Shown piece by piece: positions 43,198 through 52,019 of a stretch of DNA of 64,000 nt (positions are counted from its first letter, which is position 1; every line of letters starts with the position of its first letter). The stretch spans positions 620,001-684,000 of the forward strand of contig NZ_JAIVKK010000001.1 of assembly GCF_020524005.1 (NCBI RefSeq). Reading direction: 5' to 3'. The stretch comes from Microbulbifer aggregans. GTDB taxonomy: Bacteria; Pseudomonadota; Gammaproteobacteria; Pseudomonadales; Cellvibrionaceae. The notes under the pieces were generated by a model that was not told the DNA's origin, did no database searches, and was given only the letters and a program-made list of their open reading frames with translations. The translations under genes were made by a program, and so were the position numbers.

Positions 43198-44193
43198 TCA
43201 AGATGCAAGCGCGACAAAATCACGCAGGAAACGACTCGCACGGTCGTCCTGGATGATGTCGCGGGAAAATTCCTGATATTGGCCTGTCTCGCGCAAGCGC
43301 GGGAACAGGTCGCTTGCATAGAGGTGCACCCACTCCTCACCAACGCGATCAATCAACCACTTAAAGGCATTAACCGATTGCAGCGCCTCTTCCGCACGGC
43401 TTACCAGTGTTGACACCGTGGCGTAGCGGACAGAAGGCTCCACAGACAGGCGCGATGGCCCCTTGCCGGCAAAAATGGCATCGATGTCAGGGAGTTGATT
43501 CTTTAACTGCACGAAGGCATTGAATTCCATCGCGGTTGCAGTACCGACGGCCGGTTCGATGGCGATACCGGCGGCGTGTAGATTGGCCGCCATCTCCCAG
43601 CTGCGGGGCGAAGGCCAGTTGGGTTCGCCGGGATGGGGTTTGTGCAACAAATCCGGGCGGAATGACAGGAAACCGATGATATCGGCCGACAACTGCGCCC
43701 GGTAAGCGTACTGTTTGAAGTCGTCCAACGACTCTTCGACATTGAGGTGCAGAAAGCGATTGGCCAGCGGCGCCGGCATCTCGTATACGGCCGCGCGGTC
43801 GCTCTTGTAGTTACCCGCGGCCCAGACAAACCAACCCTCCGGCAACTCGTAATCGCCCACACGGCGATCCAGGATCAGCTGCTGGGCCACGCCCTGCAGT
43901 GCCGGCGGCGCCATGTTCAGCTCATCCATGAACAGCACGCCCGCGCCTTCGGTAGGCAGAAACGACGGTGGGTACCAATGGGTAGCGCCATTCTCGGGAA
44001 CCGGGATACCGCGCAGATCACTCGGCATCAACTGGCTCAGCCGTAAATCAACGAAGTCCAGGCTCCGTTCCTTGCAGATATCCAGCACGATGGATGACTT
44101 ACCGATGCCGGGCTTGCCCCAGATCATCACCGAGTGCCGCAGCTGAGAATCAAGGAGACGAGACAGATATTCCTTCAATGCCGATGGGGTCAT
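43198..44193 (-). CDS. MoxR-family AAA+ ATPase
   Basis: Cytoplasmic hexameric AAA+ chaperone-like ATPase, 331 residues. Walker A is GKPGIGKS (26-33), Walker B VLFMDE (86-91), sensor 1 Asn in AAGN (near 128) and the arginine-finger-like APLANRF (about 141-147). HPGEPNWPSPRSW belongs to the helical lid. Its stop lies 14 bases upstream of the vWA gene. Known MoxR proteins (RavA, CbbQ, NorQ) work with a vWA partner on metal enzyme or complex maturation; here the third member is a solenoid. An AAGGA site lies 14 bases ahead of the ATG, a long spacing. Confidence 0.92.
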   Translation of the reverse strand: MTPSALKEYLSRLLDSQLRHSVMIWGKPGIGKSSIVLDICKERSLDFVDLRLSQLMPSDLRGIPVPENGATHWYPPSFLPTEGAGVLFMDELNMAPPALQGVAQQLILDRRVGDYELPEGWFVWAAGNYKSDRAAVYEMPAPLANRFLHLNVEESLDDFKQYAYRAQLSADIIGFLSFRPDLLHKPHPGEPNWPSPRSWEMAANLHAAGIAIEPAVGTATAMEFNAFVQLKNQLPDIDAIFAGKGPSRLSVEPSVRYATVSTLVSRAEEALQSVNAFKWLIDRVGEEWVHLYASDLFPRLRETGQYQEFSRDIIQDDRASRFLRDFVALAS

Positions 44194-44448
44194 ACGCCAG
44201 TTACTTATCCTTGTTACTTATTGCTTTCTATTCCTTGCTACGCCGAGAGCACAGCCAACTTCCTTGCGCGAGGCCGCATATCTATACTCTGCCCTCAACC
44301 GGGCCTCCCTTTGAGCCTCGGTTGAATTTCGCGCATGGTGCTGACACGGAATTTAGCCTGAACAGGCGAATGAATGCAAATGAAGCAGATGCCCCACTCG
44401 ACGCATACCAGGGCCAAGTGGGAACAACTAAAGCCAAGTAGCGGGCAC

Positions 44449-45120
44449 TCAGAACTTCGGCGCGGGTTTGAATTTGTGGTAGGTATCCAACTCTACATTT
44501 TCCAGCTGTTCAGCGACCGAGGAGCTGACCGCGAAAAACGCGTAGGAGTCTCCACCCTCATCAAACCATACCAGCTGGTATCCATGCTGTTCTGCGAGCG
44601 TTGCCATCTCCTTAACGACCAGGTTTGCGCGATGGTTCTCGTCTTCAACAGACTCCAACTCTTTCGCCTGTTTCACCCATACGCTTTTGCTGACTTCTTT
44701 TCCGATGGGACGTTCCAAAACGACCGCAACTGCGTGCAGCGCCTCTTCCGGCTCATAGATATTTTTCCAGTCCAGATAGCCCATATAGCCGTAGCCAAAA
44801 AGAACGGTTTTAAACACGGCCGGGGGGACTTCATTTAATGACAGATCTTCGTTCACCCAACCCATATGACGACGACCAAACTCTTCTTCCGATTTTTTAT
44901 AGAACGAAGAGTGTTCGTTTAATATATCGGCATCGCCCATCGCATACTTAATCGCGTTCTGAACACGCACATCCGATTCCGAAATGAGTTTGGATACTTG
45001 AATGACCTGTTCCCAATTCAGGTCACCCGAGCTGTTCCCCGCCTTCGATCCAGATCCACTTGCCCATGCCGCAGCGCCAACCAATATGAGTGCTGCCAAC
45101 AACAAAGCTGCAATATGCAT
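44449..45120 (-). CDS. Exported hypothetical protein, 223 residues
   Basis: No family recognised. A signal peptide or N-terminal anchor (MHIAALLLAALILVGAAAWA) precedes a soluble acidic domain with WVNEDLSLNEVPPAV, YMGYLDWKNIYEPEEAL and YQLVWFDEGGDSYAFF. The start at 45120 is decided by GGGAG eight bases upstream; a longer frame from 45159 overlaps the upstream gene. It lies on the same strand as the MoxR operon, 255 bases upstream of it. Base composition is lower in GC than its flanks. Confidence 0.72.
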   Translation of the reverse strand: MHIAALLLAALILVGAAAWASGSGSKAGNSSGDLNWEQVIQVSKLISESDVRVQNAIKYAMGDADILNEHSSFYKKSEEEFGRRHMGWVNEDLSLNEVPPAVFKTVLFGYGYMGYLDWKNIYEPEEALHAVAVVLERPIGKEVSKSVWVKQAKELESVEDENHRANLVVKEMATLAEQHGYQLVWFDEGGDSYAFFAVSSSVAEQLENVELDTYHKFKPAPKF

Positions 45121-45145
45121 AGCGTTCTCCCTCAAATAAGCCAGT

Positions 45146-45646
45146 TTAACCTTGCGCAAATAAAAGATGCAGCGACGTCAACCCGTCACTATCTTCTGCA
45201 TTGGGATCCGCACCGGCTTTCAACAAAGCTTCCAGCACTGCAATATCATGGCTTTCATTGTAATGAACCTGGTCTGTCTCACCGTTCCAGTAAAGGTTAT
45301 AAATATGGTACCGGCCTACCAGCAAATGCAAAGCCGTATGCCCACCTGAAAAAATAAAAGCACCAGGAAATGGCACACTGTAAGTAACATCTTCACCAGA
45401 CTCTATGAGCGACCTGATGCGCCTGGGGTCGAGTGTAGCGGCAGCCATCAGCGGTGTAAGAAAGAATTCCGATTCCACCCTCCTTACACCACTTGACTCA
45501 GCCAGCAGCGCTATCGTCTCTTGCCGATAACGATCCTCCTCGGCCTCCCTATCCTTCATATATCGTTCGACGCTTGAGGCACAACCAGAAATCATTTGAG
45601 TGATTGCTATCAGCAGAAATAGCCGCAAAGAAAAGTGTTTCATCAT
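45146..45646 (-). CDS. Ankyrin-repeat lipoprotein
   Basis: A lipoprotein signal (FLLIAITQMISGC) gives an N-terminal lipidated Cys near residue 22. The mature part has ankyrin-type repeats: LTPLMAAATLDPRRIRSLIESG, GHTALHLLVGRY, and LEALLKAGADPNAEDSDGLTSLHLL. Such exported ankyrin proteins often act as protein-binding or immunity-like partners of an adjacent gene product. It precedes the exported hypothetical by about 25 bases, so the two form an operon. No good Shine-Dalgarno site is visible. Confidence 0.78.
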   Translation of the reverse strand: MMKHFSLRLFLLIAITQMISGCASSVERYMKDREAEEDRYRQETIALLAESSGVRRVESEFFLTPLMAAATLDPRRIRSLIESGEDVTYSVPFPGAFIFSGGHTALHLLVGRYHIYNLYWNGETDQVHYNESHDIAVLEALLKAGADPNAEDSDGLTSLHLLFAQG

Positions 45647-45919
45647 TATTATTCAGGAAGACGTGAAGATATTCGGAAGTATATTGACGCAGAATACACT
45701 ATTCCTAGTGAACGACCTAGTTACCCTAAATAGCTCTCTACACCGCATCCATCCAAGAACATTATCGGCACGGGCTTAATCTCCCCCAAATTCATTTTCC
45801 CAGGCATTGGCTTTAGGCGCCCTATCGGCAACGAGGTGATATCTCTTAGCTAGGCTATAGAGGGGGCAGTAATAGCCACTCACCTTTATCTACCGCTTGA
45901 AACGTATCAGGGATTACGC

Positions 45920-48484
45920 ATGAAAGTCATGCCATGGATGACGATAGTTCTCGCTCTCACGATTGCTGTTCCTGCCATCGCACAACAGGATACGGGCAAG
46001 CCCGGTTCGCCCAGTGCAACCACGACCATCCCTGGCAGCCAGCTACCACCGCCAGCACCGAAATTTGGCGGCGTGATCAAGGAAGGGGCACTGCAGTCTA
46101 CGCCCTGGTGGCCACCACGCGTGGTACCGCCAGAGGGTGCCCCCAATGTCCTGCTGATCATGACCGATGACGCCGGCTTTGCGGTCAACAGTGTCTTTGG
46201 GGGCGTCATCCCAACACCGACGATGGAGCGCATCGCCGAAAACGGCCTCCGCTACAACCGGATCATGTCCACGGCACTGTGCTCCCCCACACGCGCCGCA
46301 CTGATCACCGGCCGCAATCACCATTCCGTCGGCTTCGGCGTTATTTCCGAGCAGGCCACAGGCTATCCCGGCTACAACAGCATCATCGGCGTTGACAATG
46401 CGACCATCGGCCGCATCCTGCGCGACAACGGTTACGCGACGAGCTGGTTCGGCAAGAATCACAACACCCCGACCTATCAGGCGAGTCAGGTGGGCCCCTT
46501 CGACCAGTGGCCAACCGGAATGGGGTTTGATTACTTCTACGGCTTTGTCGGCGGCGATGCCAACCAGTGGGGGCCGAACCTGTTCCGCAATACGACCCAG
46601 ATCTACCCCTGGAAGGGTCATGAGGGCACCCTGAAGATGGATCGTTCCGATCCCAACGCGAAGGTGTGGCCCGTGACCGGCAAGGAACCCTCGTGGAACC
46701 TGATTACGGCGATGGCTGACGACGCCATTGACTGGATGACCCGCATTCACCAGACCGACCCCAGCCAGCCGCTGTTCCTGCATTACGTCCCCGGTGCAAC
46801 CCACGCACCGCACCATCCCACCAAAGAGTGGGTCGACAAAATTCACGCAATGCATCTATTTGACGACGGCTACGAGAAGCTGCGCGAGCGCATCTTCGAG
46901 AACCAGAAGAAACTTGGCGTGATCCCGCCAGACCAGAAACTCACCCCCTGGCCCAAAGACATACTCCCGCCCTGGGATACCCTCAGCGCAGATGCCAAGA
47001 AACTCTACATCCGCCAGGCCGAGGTGTTTGCGGCATACGTAGCGTACAACGACCATGAGATCGGCCGGGTGATTCAGGCCTTTGAGGACCTGGGCAAGCT
47101 CGACAATACCATCGTCATCTACATCAACGGCGACAACGGCACCAGCGCCGAAGGCGGACCGGAGGGTACCTTCAGCGAAGTGGCATTTTTCAATAGTGTC
47201 CTGCCACCGGTCGATGTGCAGATGAAGTACTACGACGCCTGGGGCACCGAGTTTGCCTACAACCACATGTCCGCAGGCTGGTCCTGGGCCTTCGACACAC
47301 CATTCGACTGGTTCAAGCAGAACGCCTCCCGGCTTGGGGGCATTAACCAGAATATGGTCATTTCATGGCCGAAGCGCATCAAGGATATAGGAGGGATGCG
47401 AGAGCAGTTCATGCACGTCATTGACGTCACCCCTACTCTACTGGAGGTAATCGGTATTCCTGCACCCGAGTATGTGGACGGCATCAAGCAGAAGCCGCTA
47501 GAGGGCACCAGTTTCGCCTATACCTTCGACAAGGAAAATGCCAAAGCGGAATCGCGGCACAAAACCCAGTACTTCGAAATGATGGGCCAATGGGCGCTCT
47601 ATCATGAAGGCTGGCTGCTGAGCACCAAGGTCAACCGCGCACCATGGGATGCGTTTGGTGAGGCCAATGCAGACCCACTCAACAATCAGGAATTACAACT
47701 GTACAACCTCAACGAAAGCTGGAATCAGTCCGAAGATATCGCGGCCAAGCATCCGGACAAGGTCAAACAAATGCGGCAGATGTTCGTTGAGGAAGCCAAA
47801 GAACATCAGGTATTCCCCATGAACGCCTCCGTGGCAGCCCGGGTCGCAGCGCAGCGCCCTAGCCTGACCGCCGGCCGCAACGAGCTGGTCTACATAAGGC
47901 CGATGACAGGCACCCCCCAAGGCGATGCGCCCTTCCTGCTCAATACCTCCTACACCATCACCGCAGACATCACCGTGCCAGAGGGCGGTGCGGAAGGCAT
48001 GATTGCCACTTCCGGTGGACGCTTCGCCGGCTGGGGCTTCTACCTGCTGGAAGGCAAGCCCGTATTCAACTGGAACATGCTCAACCTCGAATGGGTGAGA
48101 TGGGAAGCGCCGCAGGCACTCTCACCCGGCCAGCACACCATTGAATTTGACTTCAAATACGATGGTCTGGGCCTGGGCACCGTCGCGTACAACAGCTTCG
48201 CCGGTGTCGGCAAGGGCGGAACCGGCACGCTGAAGGTGGACGGCAAGGTGGTCGCGACGAAGAAGATGGAGAAAACAATCCCGATCATTCTTCAGTGGGA
48301 CGAGAGTTTCGACATCGGCTCGGACACGATTACCGGCATCGACGATAGCGACTACCTTCCCCCCTTCCCGCTAACAGCGAATTTCAACAAGCTGACGATC
48401 AAAATCGATCGCCCGCAGCTGTCGCCGCAGGACATCCAAAAATTGGAAGCTGGAATGAAGAAAGCAGCGATGGGGATTCAATAG
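45920..48484 (+). CDS. Arylsulfatase, exported
   Basis: Type I sulfatase of 854 residues, hydrolysing sulfate esters in the periplasm. Signal peptide (WMTIVLALTIAVPAIA). The metal-site Asp pair is in LLIMTDDAGF (83-84), and the formylglycine signature is CSPTRAALITGR from Cys121. NGDNGTSAEGG is the second metal site. The C-terminal 200 residues form a beta-rich extra domain. The Cys-type core needs formylglycine-generating enzyme, not seen here. AGGGA precedes the ATG by six bases. It stands alone; sulfated algal polysaccharides or phenol sulfates are possible substrates. Confidence 0.93.
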   Translation: MKVMPWMTIVLALTIAVPAIAQQDTGKPGSPSATTTIPGSQLPPPAPKFGGVIKEGALQSTPWWPPRVVPPEGAPNVLLIMTDDAGFAVNSVFGGVIPTPTMERIAENGLRYNRIMSTALCSPTRAALITGRNHHSVGFGVISEQATGYPGYNSIIGVDNATIGRILRDNGYATSWFGKNHNTPTYQASQVGPFDQWPTGMGFDYFYGFVGGDANQWGPNLFRNTTQIYPWKGHEGTLKMDRSDPNAKVWPVTGKEPSWNLITAMADDAIDWMTRIHQTDPSQPLFLHYVPGATHAPHHPTKEWVDKIHAMHLFDDGYEKLRERIFENQKKLGVIPPDQKLTPWPKDILPPWDTLSADAKKLYIRQAEVFAAYVAYNDHEIGRVIQAFEDLGKLDNTIVIYINGDNGTSAEGGPEGTFSEVAFFNSVLPPVDVQMKYYDAWGTEFAYNHMSAGWSWAFDTPFDWFKQNASRLGGINQNMVISWPKRIKDIGGMREQFMHVIDVTPTLLEVIGIPAPEYVDGIKQKPLEGTSFAYTFDKENAKAESRHKTQYFEMMGQWALYHEGWLLSTKVNRAPWDAFGEANADPLNNQELQLYNLNESWNQSEDIAAKHPDKVKQMRQMFVEEAKEHQVFPMNASVAARVAAQRPSLTAGRNELVYIRPMTGTPQGDAPFLLNTSYTITADITVPEGGAEGMIATSGGRFAGWGFYLLEGKPVFNWNMLNLEWVRWEAPQALSPGQHTIEFDFKYDGLGLGTVAYNSFAGVGKGGTGTLKVDGKVVATKKMEKTIPIILQWDESFDIGSDTITGIDDSDYLPPFPLTANFNKLTIKIDRPQLSPQDIQKLEAGMKKAAMGIQ

Positions 48485-48580
48485 CGCCCCAGGCCAGCGG
48501 ATAGTCGACGTCCCCACACACCGCGACGACCTGCGTTCTATTGCGTGGATCGTCGCAGTGACACCTGGCCAAACATCGCC

Positions 48581-49426
48581 CTACTCTTCCCAGGCCGGCG
48601 CCATGCGCTCGGCCTGCTCTTCGCGAACATCATCGATGACCGCCATCAGGTCCGCGACGTCGATGCTGGCCGCGTCATGTTCGAAAACCCCGGTCAGGGT
48701 AATGTCCGGGTGCAGTTCGCCCGCCTCATACAGCCCCCAGATTTCCCGGCCGTAATCGGTCGTCAACAGGTCCGGGGCGAAGCGACCGAAATACGCGCGC
48801 ATATTATCGACATCGCGCTGCAGCATCATCGCGGCGTTGTTGTTGCCGGCCGCATCCACCGCCTGGGGCAAGTCGATGATCACCGGGCCATCGCGGTCCA
48901 GCAGCACGTTGAACTCGGAAAGGTCGCCGTGTACCAGGCCCGCACACAACATGCGCACCACGTCGGCCATCACCTGGCCGTGGTAATCCCGGGCCTGCTC
49001 AGCAGTCAGCGTGACGTCATCCAGCCGCGGCGCCGCGTAGCCCTCTTCATCGGCTACCAGTTCCATCAGCAACACACCATCGACGAAGCCGTATGGCTCA
49101 GGGACGCGCACGCCGGCCGACGCCAGCCGATACAGCGCATCGACCTCGGCACTCAGCCAGGCCTGTTCCTGCTCTTTCTGGCCGTAGCGGGTCTTCTTCG
49201 ACATCGCCCGCGCGCGGCGGCTGTTGCGCATCTTGCGGCCTTCCTGGTACTGCACCGCCTGCTTGAAGCTGCGCTGCTTCGCCTCCTTGAAGACCTTGGC
49301 ACAGCGCAAGCTGTCGCCGCAGCGCACCACATACACCTGTGCTTCCTTACCGCTCATCAACTGCGCCATGACCTCGTCGATCATGCCGTCATCAACCAGC
49401 GGTTGTAATCTCTTGGGTACTTTCAT
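48581..49426 (-). CDS. RIO-family serine/threonine kinase (PA4780 type)
   Basis: Atypical protein kinase of 281 residues. The P-loop equivalent is MSGKEAQVYVV, the ATP-binding Lys is in CAKVFKEA, the catalytic loop is VHGDLSEFN and the metal-binding motif IDLPQAVD replaces DFG, as in RIO1. The segment RMRNSRRARAMSKKTRYG is the flexible loop. Targets in bacteria are not known to me. It lies 54 bases downstream of the M14-type gene and is probably in the same operon. Confidence 0.92.
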   Translation of the reverse strand: MKVPKRLQPLVDDGMIDEVMAQLMSGKEAQVYVVRCGDSLRCAKVFKEAKQRSFKQAVQYQEGRKMRNSRRARAMSKKTRYGQKEQEQAWLSAEVDALYRLASAGVRVPEPYGFVDGVLLMELVADEEGYAAPRLDDVTLTAEQARDYHGQVMADVVRMLCAGLVHGDLSEFNVLLDRDGPVIIDLPQAVDAAGNNNAAMMLQRDVDNMRAYFGRFAPDLLTTDYGREIWGLYEAGELHPDITLTGVFEHDAASIDVADLMAVIDDVREEQAERMAPAWEE

Positions 49427-49480
49427 AGATCTTCTTTTGATCGTCGGCAGAGGCGACCTGCTGGCCCCGCCACCGATTTC

Positions 49481-50413
49481 TTATACTTGTTCGCCGTGCG
49501 CCAGCGCGTATTCGATCGCCGCACACACGGCAACGGCCTGTGCTGTATTGCACTGTTCGGGCGTGGCTCGAGGACTGTCTGGGTAGACTTCGGTGGTGGT
49601 TTTGTAGGTAGCATTGGTGACACTGGCACACAAGCCCAGCTTTTTGAGCGGATATTCGATCACGCCGCGGGCGACCACCGGCGAGCCGATGATTTCGTTG
49701 TTGTCATCGGCCGGGGCGATGTGGGTGACCTTCTCTACTGCTGCGATCACCGCCTGCTGGAATTCGGGCTGCGGGTTCTCACTGTCGTCCACCAGATAGA
49801 AGCCATCGGGAACGCCACCCGGGGTGAACGGCTTGCCGTCACGGGCGGCCAGTGCGGGGCGGAACTCGGTTTCGTCGGTATCGGTGGTCTCGTGCAGATC
49901 GATGTGCATCACTACGCAATCAACCACCGGCGCCACCAGTCGCAGCAGTGCAGCCGATTCCTCTGCGGGACTGTCTGCATAGAATGAGCGGTTCGGATCG
50001 ATGGCGTTCGGGTTCCAGCGGTGGATACGCTCGTAGCCCCAGGGGCTGATGCAGGGTGCCACCAGCAGGTTGACGCGGCCAGCGTAATCCGCCGCATGCT
50101 GATCCACAAACTGCAGCGCACCGTGTACGCCACTGGTTTCGTAGCCGTGCACCCCACCTGTCACCAGCACCACCGGCAGATCGTCATTCCAGTCACGGCT
50201 GCGGATCGCCAGCAGCGGAAAGGTCTCGTCGCCGTATTCCAGGCGGCCGTATTCTTCCATGTCGAAGCGCGAGCGCAAAGACTCGATCTTGCTTACCACC
50301 TCAGACGCGTAGCTGCGATGACGCGTCTGTTGCGACAGCCACGCGGCGCGCTCGGCTTCGCCCCAGGGCGTGCCGGGGGTACCAATGGAATAGAATGCGG
50401 GAGCCGTGTTCAT
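49481..50413 (-). CDS. M14-type zinc metallopeptidase / deacylase
   Basis: Cytoplasmic carboxypeptidase-A-like enzyme of 310 residues, with no signal peptide. The first two zinc ligands are in GGVHGYETSG (H and E), the third His in HIDLHETTD. NPNAIDPNRSF is the substrate-binding Asn-Arg element seen in M14 peptidases and aspartoacylases. It could cleave an N-acyl amino acid or a peptide. The ATG at 50413 with GGAGAA ten bases upstream is preferred to a start at 50452. It is divergent from the epimerase gene. Confidence 0.85.
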   Translation of the reverse strand: MNTAPAFYSIGTPGTPWGEAERAAWLSQQTRHRSYASEVVSKIESLRSRFDMEEYGRLEYGDETFPLLAIRSRDWNDDLPVVLVTGGVHGYETSGVHGALQFVDQHAADYAGRVNLLVAPCISPWGYERIHRWNPNAIDPNRSFYADSPAEESAALLRLVAPVVDCVVMHIDLHETTDTDETEFRPALAARDGKPFTPGGVPDGFYLVDDSENPQPEFQQAVIAAVEKVTHIAPADDNNEIIGSPVVARGVIEYPLKKLGLCASVTNATYKTTTEVYPDSPRATPEQCNTAQAVAVCAAIEYALAHGEQV

Positions 50414-50523
50414 AGTGTCTGTTCTCCGGTGATGAGCGAGATAGGCGGGCATTCTAGCACCCGACCGGACATAACGGATGGGGCACGAAGCCAGCGCAGA
50501 CTGACCCTAACGTCACACGGCCG

Positions 50524-50554
50524 TTGACCTTAAACGTAACGTTAAGGTTATAGT
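50524..50554 (+). promoter_or_regulatory. MerR-type promoter and operator upstream of epimerase gene
   Basis: TTGACC (-35) and TATAGT (-10) are separated by 19 bases rather than 17. The spacer region holds a perfect dyad ACCTTAA-8-TTAAGGT (50527-50548). This is the geometry of MerR-family promoters, which the regulator untwists to activate. The -10 box is about 30 bases upstream of the ATG at 50584. No MerR gene lies in the window. Confidence 0.85.
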
Positions 50555-50583
50555 CCCCTCCGTACAGACGGAGACCCAAACAG

Positions 50584-51531
50584 ATGCAAACAATACTCGG
50601 CGCAAGTGGACAAATCGGGCGTGAGTTAGCCCGGCACTTGAAGCGTGACTTCACCAGCGATATCCGCCTGGTCAGCCGCCGACCACAAAAGGTCAATGAC
50701 ACGGATACATTACTCAGCGCAGATTTACTGGATCCCGAGCAGACCCTGCGGGCCGTCGAGGGTTCAGAGATTGTCTATCTGACGGCTGGGCTGCCCATGA
50801 ATACCCAGCGCTGGGTGGAAGAGTGGCCCATCCTGATGCGCAATGTGATTGATGCCTGCGTGACCCACGATGCCAAGCTGGTGTACTTCGATAACACCTA
50901 CATGTATCCGCAGACGGATCGCCCACAGACTGAAGATTCCCCATTTGAACCGAATGGAGCGAAAGGCAAGGTCCGGGGTGAAATCACCAGAGCACTGCTC
51001 GATGCCATGGCGCAAGGCCGCGTACAGGCAATAATTTGTCGGGCACCAGAGTTCTACGGCCCCGGAAGAACGCAAAGTATCACCAACGCCACCGTCATCG
51101 ACCACCTCATAGCCGGCAAATCAGCAAAGGTGTTCCTGCGTGACGATGTGTTGCGCACGCTGATCTACACCCCGGACGCCAGCCGTGCCATGGCCCTGCT
51201 CGGCAACACACCGGATGCCTATGGCCAGACCTGGCACCTGCCCTGCGACGACAACCGACTGACGTACCGGCAGTTCATTGAGCTTGCCGCGGAAGTTTTT
51301 GGTGTCGAAGGAAGCTACACAGTGCTAAAACGCTGGCAGCTCTGGTTGGCGGGACTGATTAACAAAACGCTTCGGGACGCGGCGGAACTTCTGCCACGGT
51401 ACACAGCGGATAACATCTTTGTCTCGGACAAGTTCAAGGCGCGGTTTCCGGATTTCCAGGTCACCACCTTTCGGCAAGGCCTGAGCGCGATTGGTGATGA
51501 GCGGGCTCCCTCGTCAAACTATGGCAATTGA
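50584..51531 (+). CDS. NAD(P)-dependent epimerase/reductase
   Basis: Extended/atypical SDR of 315 residues. The Rossmann motif GASGQIGRELA begins at residue 6, then LTAGLPMN and VYFDNTYMYPQ (Tyr). No canonical YxxxK is clear, so it may be an atypical NAD-binding protein. FFD-like segments KVFLRDDVLRTLIYTPDASRA fit an NmrA/epimerase-like sugar or quinone reductase. GGAG lies ten bases ahead of the ATG. It is probably activated by a MerR-family regulator through the 19-bp-spacer promoter directly upstream, suggesting a stress- or ligand-inducible enzyme. Confidence 0.85.
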   Translation: MQTILGASGQIGRELARHLKRDFTSDIRLVSRRPQKVNDTDTLLSADLLDPEQTLRAVEGSEIVYLTAGLPMNTQRWVEEWPILMRNVIDACVTHDAKLVYFDNTYMYPQTDRPQTEDSPFEPNGAKGKVRGEITRALLDAMAQGRVQAIICRAPEFYGPGRTQSITNATVIDHLIAGKSAKVFLRDDVLRTLIYTPDASRAMALLGNTPDAYGQTWHLPCDDNRLTYRQFIELAAEVFGVEGSYTVLKRWQLWLAGLINKTLRDAAELLPRYTADNIFVSDKFKARFPDFQVTTFRQGLSAIGDERAPSSNYGN

Positions 51532-51535
51532 GAAT

Positions 51536-51898
51536 ATGAATCGCTTATTGATTGTCACATGGATAATTCTATCTATTGGTTGCACGCAGCGTAATGACTC
51601 GATCGAAATCGTAGTAACCGAGGTCTCCGGTTCAAAAACTGATAACCACAAAAATGAGTTCTGCTCAGATTTCACCATTTCGCAGGAAGCGGCGGAAGAA
51701 TTCTTCAGGAAGTCAGAACTAACTTCACTTAAGCAACTGCACGATGAGCACAACTACCTGCCCTGCTATTCATATGGAACAGCCAGCGTAGGAAGCAAAA
51801 GTTGCTCATGGGAAATAAGAGCAGGAAACACTGCAGAGCTGAAATGCGGCGACATAGTAAAGTACTACGCCTGTGATGATTGCCTGAAACCACAATAA
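51536..51898 (+). CDS. Cys-rich lipoprotein, unknown
   Basis: No family recognised. MNRLLIVTWIILSIGC is a lipoprotein signal, then a 100-residue mature domain with six further Cys (FCSDF, PCYSYG, KSCSWEI, LKCGD, YACDDC), likely disulphide-bonded in the periplasm. The start at 51536, four bases past the epimerase stop, is chosen because the signal peptide begins there; earlier in-frame codons overlap the epimerase gene. Only a weak ribosome site. Lower GC than the epimerase. Probably co-transcribed with it, and closed by a terminator. Confidence 0.7.
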   Translation: MNRLLIVTWIILSIGCTQRNDSIEIVVTEVSGSKTDNHKNEFCSDFTISQEAAEEFFRKSELTSLKQLHDEHNYLPCYSYGTASVGSKSCSWEIRAGNTAELKCGDIVKYYACDDCLKPQ

Positions 51899-51922
51899 AA
51901 AACGCGGTCAAGGCCGCGTTTT
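51899..51922. terminator. Bidirectional Rho-independent terminator
   Basis: Arms AAAACGCGG and CCGCGTTTT with a six-base loop TCAAGG. It begins right after the lipoprotein stop, before the convergent membrane-protein gene, and ends in a short T-run on the plus strand. Confidence 0.8.
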
Positions 51923-52019
51923 AAAGCTTCAAGTCATATCGAGGCTCAGACTGAAATTTCGCTACCTCATTCAACTACTCTAGTTGAGACCTAAATTTTG
52001 TTCTGCCCAATTATCTTCC

